This document shows, in pieces, positions 26,598 through 35,391 of a DNA stretch of 64,000 nt; the stretch's first letter is position 1, and the number at the start of each line of letters is the position of its first letter. A model generated the notes under the pieces. That model was not told where the DNA came from, did no database searches, and worked only from the letters and a program-made list of their open reading frames with translations. The position numbers and the translations under genes were made by a program. Origin of the DNA: Rhodobacter capsulatus (lineage in GTDB: Bacteria > Pseudomonadota > Alphaproteobacteria > Rhodobacterales > Rhodobacteraceae); the NCBI RefSeq assembly GCF_005144475.1, contig NZ_SWJZ01000022.1:1-64000 (forward strand). The letters are read 5' to 3'.

Positions 26598-27029
26598 TCA
26601 GATCGTGCTCAGCACCGCCATCCCGGCGGCAAGGATCACCACCGCAGCGGTGAACAAGGTGACGTTGGCATCGGTCTCAAACTTCAGCCCGGCGAGATTC
26701 CAGTGAAAGGGCGGCACGGGGTTGACGTGATCGACCAGCCAGCCGTCATAGATCGGGCGCATCACGACCGAGGTCCAGAACCCGCCATAGGCACAGCCCG
26801 CCATAATCGCCGCGATCCAGAGCGGGCCGGTCGTGTCGGCGGTCCAGATCAGGTAAAGCGCAAGCGCCCCGATATAGACGTAGGACATCACCTGCCAGAC
26901 GCAGTGAAACCGCGCATGGCCGGTCCAGGACGCGTTGAACCAGTGGGTCTTGTTCGAATCGAACAGGAACGGGATCGCCGAATAGCCGAGGCTGGCGAGG
27001 GTAAGCAGAATTTTCGCAACAAGCAGCAT
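26598..27029 (-). CDS. Small four-helix membrane protein of unknown function
   Basis: From the ATG complementary to 27027-27029, with GGGAGGAA upstream, the protein has 143 residues and about four hydrophobic segments. Distinctive features are 'FDSNKTHWFNASWTGHARFH' with several His and Trp, and PPFHWNLAGLKFETDANV before the last helix. I do not recognise a characterised function; it resembles small uncharacterised membrane proteins with a conserved HARFH motif (DUF6640-like, from memory). It is the first gene of the unit leading to HpaH and HpaI, so it may help take up or sense the substrate. Confidence 0.75.
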   Translation of the reverse strand: MLLVAKILLTLASLGYSAIPFLFDSNKTHWFNASWTGHARFHCVWQVMSYVYIGALALYLIWTADTTGPLWIAAIMAGCAYGGFWTSVVMRPIYDGWLVDHVNPVPPFHWNLAGLKFETDANVTLFTAAVVILAAGMAVLSTI

Positions 27030-27074
27030 ATGTTCCTCCCTTGGCTGCAACGGGCGGTCTCCCAATCGCCCGCG

Positions 27075-27093
27075 TGTATCGTTTTGCGATACA
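27075..27093. promoter_or_regulatory. IclR-type operator upstream of the hydratase/aldolase unit
   Basis: TGTATCGTTTTGCGATACA is a perfect 7-bp inverted repeat with a 5-base spacer, 46 bp upstream of the first gene of the unit. The same half-sites recur at 28097-28115 in front of the ABC operon. The intervening iclR gene is the obvious candidate for the binding protein. Confidence 0.8.
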
Positions 27094-27207
27094 GTGTATT
27101 AATTAATGGGCGGCATGCGACAATCTGTCAAGCGGCTTGATGCCAGCTTTGAGCCGCGCCGTCGCAAGGCGGCGACGGCGGCGCAAGGGGTCAGGCGGGG
27201 AAACGGG

Positions 27208-27981
27208 TCAGAGCGCGCGGCCGAACGCGTCTTGCAACTTGCGGCGAAAGGCCAGCAACGCGGCCTTGATGTCTTCTTCGCGGCGCAGGAAGCGCGATGA
27301 CGGCATGGCGATGGATATCGCCAGCTTGCGCCCGCCGATCTCGGGCAGGGTGGTGGCGATGGCGCAGGCGTCGATGCCGAATTCTTCGCGGTCGATGTAA
27401 AGGCCAAGTTCGCGGAAGGCCTCGACCTGGGCCATCAGCTCCTTCGGATCGGTGATCGTGCGTTCGGTGAAACGCTCCATCCCCTGACCGAGAATCGCCA
27501 GCGCCTCGCTGCGCGGCAATTGGCCCAGATGCGCCTTGCCGTTTGCGGTCGCATGGAGCGGATGCGCCCGCCCCACATAGGAAATCACCCGAATCCCTTC
27601 GTTGGAGGCGATCTGCTCGATGACGATCACCCGGCCGTGGTCATAGGTGGTCAGGTCGATGTTGTCGCCGATCTGGTCGTGCAACTCGGCCATGAAGGGG
27701 GCAAGCAGGCTGCGGGCATCCAGGTTCACCTGCGCGCCCAGCCGGGCCAGTTCCATGCCAAGATGGCACCCCTGCTGGCCAAAACTCCGCGCCAGAAGGC
27801 CTTCGGAGGACAGCGCATTGACCAGACGCTGCACCGTCGAGCGGGCCAGCCCGGTGGCCTTGGCGATCTCGCCCAGACTGGCGCCCGGCCGCTCGGCCAC
27901 GGCGCGCAGCACCGCAACGGCGCGCGAAATCGACTGCCCGTCGCTTGCCCGAAGCTTTTCGGCGCCTTTTTCCGCGTCCAT
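27208..27981 (-). CDS. IclR-family transcriptional regulator
   Basis: The 257 residues contain the winged helix-turn-helix of IclR proteins (ISRAVAVLRAVAERPGASLGEIAKATGLARSTVQRLVNAL, seen in parts as SLGEIAKATGLARSTVQRLV) and the effector domain with NIDLTTYDHGRVIVIEQI, 'PLHATANGKAHLGQLP' and YIDREEFGIDACAIA. Length and motifs are standard. It is flanked by two near-identical palindromes, one in front of the hydratase/aldolase unit and one in front of the ABC operon, so it probably controls both and may sense a ring-fission product. Confidence 0.92.
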   Translation of the reverse strand: MDAEKGAEKLRASDGQSISRAVAVLRAVAERPGASLGEIAKATGLARSTVQRLVNALSSEGLLARSFGQQGCHLGMELARLGAQVNLDARSLLAPFMAELHDQIGDNIDLTTYDHGRVIVIEQIASNEGIRVISYVGRAHPLHATANGKAHLGQLPRSEALAILGQGMERFTERTITDPKELMAQVEAFRELGLYIDREEFGIDACAIATTLPEIGGRKLAISIAMPSSRFLRREEDIKAALLAFRRKLQDAFGRAL

Positions 27982-28096
27982 GTGCCCTCCGTTTCTCTGG
28001 CTCTAACGATCCCGGCGCATCCTGTCCACCGCCGCCGCGACAGGGTGACGCAGATTGGACTTGACATGAGTCCGAAATGCATCGTTAATGGTATGG

Positions 28097-28115
28097 TGTA
28101 TCGTTTAGCGATACA
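28097..28115. promoter_or_regulatory. IclR-type operator upstream of the Liv-type ABC operon
   Basis: TGTATCGTTTAGCGATACA has the same 7-bp arms as the site at 27075-27093 and differs only in the spacer. It lies 112 bp before the substrate-binding protein gene and 115 bp from the iclR start, so it could also serve autoregulation. Confidence 0.8.
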
Positions 28116-28227
28116 TACACAAAGGCATCCGGTGGCGCAAGCCGGGAGGCCGGCGGAGGCGGACGTGGCAGGGAGGTAAGCCCGCGGTCGTCGCAGCGCA
28201 GCCAAGGATGCGATCAGGGAGGACACC

Positions 28228-29493
28228 ATGCTCACCAGACGTCGTCTGTTGAAAGGCGCGGCCATGACCGGTCTCGCCGCCGTAGCCACGCATCTGCCGT
28301 TGCCCGCCTTTGCCGCGGGCCGCACGCTCAAGATCGGCTTCGTCACGCCCACGACCGGGCCGCTGGCGATCTTTGCCGAACCCGATGGCTTCGTGCTCGA
28401 TCAGGTCCGCGCGGCGCTGGCCGAGGGGCTCGACATCGGCGGCACCCGTTACCCGGTCGAGATCATCGTCAAGGACAGTCAGTCGAGTTCGAACCGGGCC
28501 TCGTCGGTGGCGCAGGAACTGATCCTCGAGCATGAGGTGGACATCCTGTGCGCCTCCGCGACCCCCGACACCACGAACCCGGTCGCCGATCAGGCGGAAA
28601 TCAACGGTGTGCCCTGCATCACCAACGACACGCCCTGGCAGCCGCATTTCTTTGGCCGTGGCGGCGATCCGGCCAAGGGCTTCGACTATACCTATCACTT
28701 CTTCTGGGGGCTCGAGGACATCATCGCCGTCTTCATGTCGCAATGGGAGGGGGTGGCGACGAACAAGGTGGTCGGCGCGATGTGGCCCAACGACCCCGAT
28801 GGCAACGGCTGGTCGCATCCCGAACGCGGCTTTCCGCCGGTGATGCAAAAGGCGGGTTTCACGCTTGTCGATCCGGGCCGCTACCAGAACGGATCGGATG
28901 ATTTCTCGGCGCAGATCCAGGCCTTCAAACAGGCCGGCGTCGAGATCGTTTCGGGCGTGATGATCCCGCCCGATTTCACCACCTTCTGGACCCAGGCGGC
29001 GCAGCAGGGCTTTGCGCCCAAGGTTGTCAATGTCGCCAAGGCGAGCGAATTTCCGCAGGCGATGGCGGCGCTTGGGCCCCGTGCCGAAGCGCTTTCGGTC
29101 GAGGTCTGGTGGCATCGCAATTTCCCCTATGCCTCCAGCCTGACCGGGCAAAGCTGTGCCGCGCTGGCCGATGCCTACAGTGCCGCCACCGGCAAGCCCT
29201 GGACGATGCCGCTGGGCGCGAAACATGCGCTGTTCGAGGTGGTGATCGACGCACTGAAACGCGCCGAGGATCTGGATGACGCCGACAGCATCGCCGCCGC
29301 GATCAAGGCGACGAAGCTTGGCACCGTCTTCGGTCCGGTGGACTGGTCCAACGGGCCGGTCCCCAATGTCTCGAAAACGCCGCTGGCGGGCGGGCAATGG
29401 CGGCTTGAGGCGGGGCAGCCCGTGCTGGACATCGTCACCAATCCGGGTCGCCCCGAGATTGCCCTGACCGCTGCGCCACGGCCGATCGCGTGA
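28228..29493 (+). CDS. Liv-type ABC transporter substrate-binding protein
   Basis: The 421-residue protein starts with a Tat-like signal (LTRRRLLKGAAMTG) cut after AFA. The mature part opens KIGFVTPTTGPLAIFAEPDG, then shows 'VEIIVKDSQSSSNRASSVAQELI', as in type I periplasmic binding proteins (LivJ-like, Peripla_BP_6). Such proteins bind branched-chain amino acids, amides, urea or aromatic acids. Because the operator in front matches that of an HpaH/HpaI unit, an aromatic or dicarboxylate ligand is my inference. GGGAGG lies just before the start. The ABC subunits follow in order. Confidence 0.9.
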   Translation: MLTRRRLLKGAAMTGLAAVATHLPLPAFAAGRTLKIGFVTPTTGPLAIFAEPDGFVLDQVRAALAEGLDIGGTRYPVEIIVKDSQSSSNRASSVAQELILEHEVDILCASATPDTTNPVADQAEINGVPCITNDTPWQPHFFGRGGDPAKGFDYTYHFFWGLEDIIAVFMSQWEGVATNKVVGAMWPNDPDGNGWSHPERGFPPVMQKAGFTLVDPGRYQNGSDDFSAQIQAFKQAGVEIVSGVMIPPDFTTFWTQAAQQGFAPKVVNVAKASEFPQAMAALGPRAEALSVEVWWHRNFPYASSLTGQSCAALADAYSAATGKPWTMPLGAKHALFEVVIDALKRAEDLDDADSIAAAIKATKLGTVFGPVDWSNGPVPNVSKTPLAGGQWRLEAGQPVLDIVTNPGRPEIALTAAPRPIA

Positions 29494-29552
29494 CCTGCGC
29501 GTGACGCGGGGCCAATCTCTCGGCCCCGCCTTTTCCTTTCAAGGACAAGATC

Positions 29553-30287
29553 ATGACCCCCCTTCTTTCGCTGAAGGGCGTCGATAAATCCTATGGCGCG
29601 CTCAAGGTTGCGGACGCCATCAGCTTCGATCTGCCCGAGGGGCAGGCGCTTGGCATCATCGGGCCGAACGGGGCGGGGAAATCGACGCTGTTCAATCTTA
29701 TCGGCGGTGCCGTCGCGCCCTCGGCGGGCACGGTGACTTTCGCGGGACGCGCGGTGACCGCCCTTGGCGCGGCGGCCCGTTGTCAGCTTGGCATCGGCCG
29801 CAGCTTCCAGATCCCGCATCCTTTCGTGGCGATGTCGGTCTATGAAAACCTGCTTGTCGCCGCGCAATTCGGCGGTTCGGGCGCGCAAGACCCCGAGGCC
29901 TTCTGCCGCGACATCCTGCATCGCACCGGGCTTTTGCCCCGCGCCAATCGACCTGCGGGCAGCCTGACACTGCTCGAACGCAAGCGGCTTGAAATGGCGC
30001 GGGCGCTGGCGACGGGGCCGAAGCTTCTGTTGCTGGACGAGATCGCGGGCGGGCTGACCGAGGCGGAATGCCACGCGCTGGTCGCCACGATCCGCGAGAT
30101 CCACGCGGCGGGTACGGCGATCATCTGGATCGAACATGTGGTGCATGCGCTTCTGGCCGTGGTCGAGCGGCTGATCGTGATCGATTTCGGGCGCATCGTC
30201 GCCGATGGCGCCCCCCGCGCGGTGATGGCGCAGCCCTTGGTGCGTGAAATTTACATGGGGATTTCGGTCGATGACGATGCTGCTTGA
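29553..30287 (+). CDS. Liv-type ABC transporter ATP-binding protein (LivG-like)
   Basis: The 244 residues include Walker A (GPNGAGKST), Walker B (LLLLDEIAGGL) and a switch His in IWIEHVVHAL. The signature motif is atypical, GSLTLLERKRLEMARAL instead of LSGGQ; this LTL-E-R-K-R-LE variant is normal for a subset of LivG-type proteins. It pairs with the LivF-like ATPase encoded by the overlapping downstream gene. It starts 59 bp after the binding-protein gene behind CAAGGACAAG. Confidence 0.92.
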   Translation: MTPLLSLKGVDKSYGALKVADAISFDLPEGQALGIIGPNGAGKSTLFNLIGGAVAPSAGTVTFAGRAVTALGAAARCQLGIGRSFQIPHPFVAMSVYENLLVAAQFGGSGAQDPEAFCRDILHRTGLLPRANRPAGSLTLLERKRLEMARALATGPKLLLLDEIAGGLTEAECHALVATIREIHAAGTAIIWIEHVVHALLAVVERLIVIDFGRIVADGAPRAVMAQPLVREIYMGISVDDDAA

Positions 30288-30981
30288 AACCGAGGGGTTG
30301 CGGGCCTCCTATGGCGATTTTCAGGCGCTGTTCGGGGTGGATTTCGCCGTAGCCGAGGGCGAGACGGCGGCCATCATCGGCGCGAACGGGGCGGGCAAAT
30401 CCACCTTTCTGCGCGCGCTTGTCGGGCTGCGTCCGACGACGGGTCAGGTAATCCGCTTCGACGGCACCGACATCGGCGGCATGGCGGCAGAGCGCATCCA
30501 CCGGCTTGGCCTTGCGATGGTGCCCGAGGGGCGGCGGTTGTTCCGCTCGCTCTCGGTCGAGGAAAACCTGCGCATCGGCGCGCAGGGCGGGCGCAAGGGG
30601 CCGTGGGATCTGCGCGCCGTCTATGACCTGTTTCCCGACCTTGTGGCCAAGCGCAAGACCCCCGGCACGGCGCTTTCGGGCGGGCAGCAGCAGATGGTCG
30701 CAATCGGCCGGGCGTTGATGTCGAACCCGAAGCTTCTGTTGTGCGACGAGATCAGTCTGGGCCTGTCGCCCAAGGTGATCCGCGACATCTATGCCGCCGT
30801 GCCGCGCATCCGCGCCATGGGCACGACGCTGATCGTGGTCGAGCAGGACGTGGGGCAGGCGCTGGCCGTCGCCGACCGGATCTGCTGTTTCATGGAGGGG
30901 CGGGTCACCCTGACCGGCCCCCCCGCCAGCCTTGATCGCGCGCAGATCGCCAAGGCCTATTTCGGACTGGAGGTGGCCTGA
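30271..30981 (+). CDS. Liv-type ABC transporter ATP-binding protein (LivF-like)
   Basis: The ATG at 30271 (an alternative is 30277) starts a 236-residue ATPase beginning LLETEGLRASYGDFQALFGVD. It shows Walker A (GANGAGKST), the signature LSGGQQQMVAIGRAL, Walker B (LLLCDEISLGLS) and the LivF-typical C-terminal 'KAYFGLEVA'. It overlaps the LivG-like gene by 17 bp and touches the permease gene downstream (TGATG), so translation is coupled. Confidence 0.92.
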   Translation: MTMLLETEGLRASYGDFQALFGVDFAVAEGETAAIIGANGAGKSTFLRALVGLRPTTGQVIRFDGTDIGGMAAERIHRLGLAMVPEGRRLFRSLSVEENLRIGAQGGRKGPWDLRAVYDLFPDLVAKRKTPGTALSGGQQQMVAIGRALMSNPKLLLCDEISLGLSPKVIRDIYAAVPRIRAMGTTLIVVEQDVGQALAVADRICCFMEGRVTLTGPPASLDRAQIAKAYFGLEVA

Positions 30982-31850
30982 TGGTCTGGGTGAATGCACT
31001 TGTTCAAGGGGTTCTGCTGGGTGGGCTTTACGCCCTTTTCGCGGCGGGGCTGAGCCTGATGTTCGGGGTGATGCGCTTCGTCAATATCGCGCATGGCGAT
31101 TTCATCGTCGTCGCGGCCTATCTGATGCTGACCTTCGTCGTCACCTGGGGGCTGCCGCCCGCGGTTGGCGTAGCGGGGGTGGTGCTGATCCTCGGGGTCT
31201 CGGGCTATCTGACGCAGCGGCTGCTTCTGGACCGGGTTCTGGGCAAGGACATCCTGCCGCCGATCCTTGTCACCTTCGGCATGTCGATCATCTTGCAAAA
31301 CGGTCTGCTCGAAATCTTTTCCGCCGACAGCCGCAAGCTTGCGACGGGCGGCTGGGAGACGGCCTCGGTGTTGCTGCCGCAAGGGATTGCCGTCGGGCTG
31401 CTGCCGTTCTTGATGTTTCTGACCGCCGTGGGCGTGATCTGGGCGCTGCAATGGCTGTTCTATCACACTGCGCTCGGGCGGATGCTGCGCGCCACCTCGG
31501 ACGACGCCGAGATGGTGCCGTTGATGGGGGCGAACCGCAACCATGTCTTTGCACTGGCCACGGGGCTTGCTTCGCTGGTCGTCGGCGTCGCCGGGATCTG
31601 GCTGGCGATGAAGACGAATTTCGACCCCGCAGCGGGCCCGGCGCGGCTTTTGTTCGCCTTCGAGGCGGTGATCATCGGCGGCCTTGGCAATCTGTGGGGG
31701 ACGCTTCTGGGCGGGATCGTGCTGGGCGTCGCCCAGACCTTCGGCGCGCAAGTTGACGCAGGGTTCCAGATCCTTGCCGGTCACCTCGCCTTTCTTGCCG
31801 TGCTGATCTTGCGCCCCACCGGGCTGATGCCGAAAGTGAGCCACACATGA
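30981..31850 (+). CDS. Liv-type ABC transporter permease (LivH-like)
   Basis: The 289-residue protein has about eight hydrophobic segments. LivH landmarks are QGVLLGGLYALFAAGLSLMFGVMRFVNIAHGDF, quoted in part as GLYALFAAGLSLMFGVMRF, and the later ATSDDAEMVPLMGANRN cytoplasmic loop that contacts the ATPase. The C-terminus 'RPTGLM' is typical. It shares one base with livF and overlaps the next permease by 4 bp. Confidence 0.93.
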   Translation: MVWVNALVQGVLLGGLYALFAAGLSLMFGVMRFVNIAHGDFIVVAAYLMLTFVVTWGLPPAVGVAGVVLILGVSGYLTQRLLLDRVLGKDILPPILVTFGMSIILQNGLLEIFSADSRKLATGGWETASVLLPQGIAVGLLPFLMFLTAVGVIWALQWLFYHTALGRMLRATSDDAEMVPLMGANRNHVFALATGLASLVVGVAGIWLAMKTNFDPAAGPARLLFAFEAVIIGGLGNLWGTLLGGIVLGVAQTFGAQVDAGFQILAGHLAFLAVLILRPTGLMPKVSHT

Positions 31851-32857
31851 TGACCCTGCCGCTTGCCTCCGATCCGAACGCCCGGTTGCGTCCGGTCCTT
31901 GTCACCCTTGCTCTTGTCGCGCTTGTGGCAGGCCTCGGCTCGGCGCCGCTCTGGGCCAGCCGGTCCGGTCTGCGGCTCTTGATGGAGGGGCTGAGCTATC
32001 TGGCGCTGGCGCAGATGTGGAACCTGCTGGCGGGCTATACCGGGCTTGTCTCGGTCGGTCAGCAGGCCTTTGTCGGCCTTGGCGGCTATCTGTTCTTCGG
32101 GCTTGCGCTGTTTGCCGGGGTGCCGCTGCCGCTGGCGCTTGGTCTTGCGGCGGTGCTCGCAGCGCTGATTGCCCTGCCCACCGGCTGGATCGCCTTTCGC
32201 CTGAACGGCGCCTATTTCGCCATCGGCACCTGGGTCATCGCCGAGGTGTTCCGGCTGGGGGCGGCACAGGTCGGCGCGCTTGGGGGCGGCTCGGGCATCT
32301 CGCTGCCTGCGGCGCTGGTCAAGACGCTTGGTGCCACCCGCGAGGGCCGCGAGACGGTGATGTATCTGATCGCGCTGGCGCTCGGGCTTGGCTCGGTGGC
32401 GCTGATCTGGGGCCTTTTGCGCTCGCGCTGGGGGCTGGCGCTGACCGCGATCCGCGACAGCGAACTGGCCGCCGAGACGGTGGGCATCGCCACCCGGCAG
32501 GTCAAGTTCTTCATCTATGTCCTCACCGCCGGGGTGACCGGATTTGCGGGGGCCTTTCTGGCGCTGCAAAAGCTGCGCATCACCCCCGAGGCGGCGTTTT
32601 CGGTCAATGACTGGACCGCCTTCGTCATCTTCATCGTGGTGATCGGCGGCATCGGCACGATCGAGGGACCGATCCTTGGCACGATCCTGTTCTTTGCGCT
32701 GCGCGAGATCGGGGCGGATTGGGGGGCCTGGTATCTGATCGCGATGGGGGCGGTGGCGATCGGCGTGATGGTGATCGACAAGCGCGGCCTTTGGGGGGCG
32801 CTGAAGGCCCGAACGGGGATCGAGCTGTTCGCCGTCAGCCGCAAGCTTGGCCGCTGA
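31847..32857 (+). CDS. Liv-type ABC transporter permease (LivM-like)
   Basis: The 336 residues contain about ten hydrophobic segments with LivM signatures: AQMWNLLAGYTGLVSVGQQAF, FRLNGAYFAIGTWVIAEVF, ALTAIRDSELAAETVGI (ATPase-contact loop) and VIGGIGTIEGPILGT. It completes a five-gene importer (binding protein, two ATPases, two permeases). No further gene of the transporter follows; the sequence after the stop belongs to a transposon-related remnant. Confidence 0.93.
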   Translation: MMTLPLASDPNARLRPVLVTLALVALVAGLGSAPLWASRSGLRLLMEGLSYLALAQMWNLLAGYTGLVSVGQQAFVGLGGYLFFGLALFAGVPLPLALGLAAVLAALIALPTGWIAFRLNGAYFAIGTWVIAEVFRLGAAQVGALGGGSGISLPAALVKTLGATREGRETVMYLIALALGLGSVALIWGLLRSRWGLALTAIRDSELAAETVGIATRQVKFFIYVLTAGVTGFAGAFLALQKLRITPEAAFSVNDWTAFVIFIVVIGGIGTIEGPILGTILFFALREIGADWGAWYLIAMGAVAIGVMVIDKRGLWGALKARTGIELFAVSRKLGR

Positions 32858-33003
32858 GCCTTTCCTGAAACGCCGCGTGCTTTGGCGTCGTCCTGCACGG
32901 CGGCACGCGGCAAACCAGATCGAGGAACGGTGCCGTCTCCGGACCTTGTGGATTGCAAGGGGCGGACCTGTCCATGGCGCCGAATTTCGGACCAACGAAT
33001 GTC

Positions 33004-33974
33004 ATGTCCCAACCGAGAAAGCCGCTCCAGCATATCCGTGTCGGCCGGGACACAAACCAATCCTGGCTGGGCGAGGTGATCCCCGAACGCCGCCTGCATT
33101 CGCTTTACAGCGCCGCCCGCGAGATCGGCGTGACCGAGGAGCTACTGGAGCCGTTCCTGATCGAGGCCGGTGCGCTCGTGGCGGCCGATCCCCGGTTCTC
33201 AAATCGCCGCGTGTTCAGCGCCGCCGATCATGCCGGGCTTCTTGCCGAAATCCCGATGCTGGTCAGCCTGCGGACGATACGGCGCGAGATCGGTGCCAGC
33301 CGGACCGAATTGGAACGGCTGGTGGCCGAGGGCTGCCTGACCCCGCGCTACCGGTGCGAGACCGTGCGGCTGCGCTGGAGTCTGACGCAAGCCAAAGACC
33401 TCCTGTCCGGCCTGCAGTCCCGGGCCACGTCGGTTCCGGCCGAAGATCCAGCTTGGGAAACGCTCCTCTCGGCCAGCCATCGCAGGCGCCAGAGCCTCTC
33501 GGCGCTTCTTGCGGCGGTCAGGGCGGGGGAGCTGCCGATCGGCACGCTCGGCCCCGGGTTCAACGATCTGCGTTTGCGTCGGGCCGAGATTGACGCTCTC
33601 GTCCCTGCGGCCTCCGCCGCGCAAGAGCCGCTGATCCCCGCCACGGCCTTCGGCATTTCCGTCGGCATCAAGGACAAGGGCCGGTTCCGGGCGCTGATCG
33701 AAGCGGGCCAGACCCCGGCCACCCGGTTGCGGCATCCCAAGACCGGCATCGAAAATATCTACATGACCGAGGCTGATATCGCGGCGTTTCATCGCCGTTT
33801 CGTCACCATTCCGACTCTCGTGGCCCAAACGGGGCGCCGATTCCGGAGCTGCGCGCAGAGTTGAAGCGGGCAGGCGTGGCGGTTTTCGCGCCCGAGGGCC
33901 AAGATTTCGGGCGCCTGTTCCTGCGCGACGCGGCAGAGGCGGCGCTGCGCCGCGAGAGGACGCGCAAACCGTAA
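33004..33974 (+). pseudogene. TniQ-like / repetitive HTH protein with C-terminal frameshift
   Basis: The first frame (33004-33864) encodes 287 residues made of repeated helix-turn-helix-like units (SLRTIRREIGASRTELERLVAEGCL; TAFGISVGIKDKGRFRALIEAGQTP; ADIAAFHRRFVTIPTLVAQTG). At about 33,830 the continuation is found in another frame, PIPELRAELKRAGVAVFAPE and then DFGRLFLRDAAEAALRRE, ending at 33974. The pattern recalls the C-terminal DNA-binding half of TniQ-type transposition proteins, but the zinc-binding N-terminus is missing. I judge it a decayed transposon gene; an intact unrelated DNA-binding protein remains possible. Confidence 0.5.
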
Positions 33975-34177
33975 AACGCGGTGCGCGGCATCGGGGCGGT
34001 ACTCTCAGGCGTCTGGAACCTCGTTCTCCGCCCCGAAAAGTCATTCTTTTATAATAACTTGTGCATCAATCCTCAGAGACGGAGAGGGCTTTGGCTAAAT
34101 CCTCTTGACAGGGGTGAGCACGAAAAGTGCCAAAGTGAGCACGTTTATGCTTCATTGGCAATGCCGTTTTTGGTATC

Positions 34178-34253
34178 TGGTAGGCCCGGAGGGACTCGAA
34201 CCCCCAACCAAGGCGTTATGAGCGCCCGGCTCTGACCATTGAGCTACAGGCCC
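34178..34253 (-). tRNA. tRNA-Ile(CAU) (lysidine-type) or tRNA-Met
   Basis: The minus strand folds as a 76-nt tRNA including an encoded CCA. The acceptor pairs GGGCCTG with CGGGCCT (wobble at 1-72), the D arm is GCTC...GAGC, the anticodon stem GGGCG/CGCCT frames the loop CTCATAA (anticodon CAU), and the T arm is GGGGG-TTCGAGT-CCCTC. The body resembles bacterial tRNA-Ile2, in which C34 is modified to lysidine, more than elongator or initiator tRNA-Met. Confidence 0.9.
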
Positions 34254-34341
34254 CCAGAGTGCGCAAAGCTCTAGGCAAGATGGGCGGGGCGGTCAAGCGC
34301 CGGAATGGGGCAGGGGGCTGGCTTGGGCCGCCCCTCGCCCC

Positions 34342-35391
34342 TCAGCGCAGATGCGCCAGAAAGGCGTCGATCTCGGCTTCGGTCGTGGCCCAGGTGGTCA
34401 CCATCCGCGCGGCCAGCGGTTCCGCATCGGGGCCGTCAAGCGACTGATCGAAGGGCCAGAGATAATAGGATGCCCCGGCCGCATGCGCCGCGCGATGGGC
34501 GGCGCGGGGGAAGGCGGCGAAGACCTCGTTCGCTTGCGTCGGATGGGTGAGCGAAGCCCCCGGCACCGCGGCAATGCCGCCCGAGAGCCGCGCCGCCATC
34601 GCATTCGCCTGCCGGGCAAGGCGCAACCACAGATCGCCCTCGAGGTAAGCCGCCATCTGCGCCGCAAGGAAACGGTGCTTCGAAAACAGATGCCCGCCGC
34701 GCTTGCGGCGCAGCTCGAACTCCCAGGCGCGGGCGGGGTCGAAGATCACCACCGCCTCGACGCCCATGCAGCCGTTCTTGGTGCCGCCAAAGCTCAGCAC
34801 GTCAACCCCGGCCTTCCAGGTGATCTCGGCGGGGGTGCAGCCAAGGCTGACCAGCGCATTGGCAAACCGCGCCCCGTCCATGTGAACGGGCAGCTTGTAA
34901 TCGCGCGCCACGGCGGTCAGCGCGGCGACTTCGGCGGGGGTGTAGATCGTGCCCGCTTCGGTCGCATTGGTCAGCGAGACCATGCCGCGTTGCACGTTGT
35001 GCACGCCCGCCCGCGCAGTATGGGCGATCGTCGCGCGCAGACCCGCCGCGTCCATCTTCGCATGGGGCCCGTCGACCAGCACCAGCTTGGAGCCGCCGGT
35101 GTAGAATTCGGGCGCGCCGCATTCGTCTTCCTCGATATGGGCGTTCCTGTGACAGAAAATCGCCCCCCAGGGCTGGGTGAGAACGGCACAGGCAAGCGCA
35201 TTCGCCGCCGTCCCCGTCGCCACCAGATAGACCGCGGCCTGGGGCGCCTCGAAGATCTCGCGCAGATGCTCGACCACCGCGCCGGTCAGCGGATCGGCGC
35301 CATAGGAGGCCACATTGCCCGCATTCGCCGCCGCCAGCGCCGCCATGATCTCGGGCGCGACGCCCGCGGTATTGTCCGACGCAAAGTGCAT
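34342..35391 (-). CDS. ltaE: Low-specificity L-threonine aldolase
   Basis: The 349-residue protein opens FASDNTAGVAPEIMAAL and has the PLP-enzyme landmarks of threonine aldolases: NAHIEEDECGAPEF, SLTNATEAGTIYT, LPVHMDGARFANAL (the Asp that contacts the pyridine nitrogen) and SFGGTKNG with the PLP-binding lysine. It should cleave threonine or allo-threonine to glycine and acetaldehyde. It starts directly after the stop of the ycgN-like gene, with no gap, so the two are cotranscribed. Confidence 0.92.
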   Translation of the reverse strand: MHFASDNTAGVAPEIMAALAAANAGNVASYGADPLTGAVVEHLREIFEAPQAAVYLVATGTAANALACAVLTQPWGAIFCHRNAHIEEDECGAPEFYTGGSKLVLVDGPHAKMDAAGLRATIAHTARAGVHNVQRGMVSLTNATEAGTIYTPAEVAALTAVARDYKLPVHMDGARFANALVSLGCTPAEITWKAGVDVLSFGGTKNGCMGVEAVVIFDPARAWEFELRRKRGGHLFSKHRFLAAQMAAYLEGDLWLRLARQANAMAARLSGGIAAVPGASLTHPTQANEVFAAFPRAAHRAAHAAGASYYLWPFDQSLDGPDAEPLAARMVTTWATTEAEIDAFLAHLR

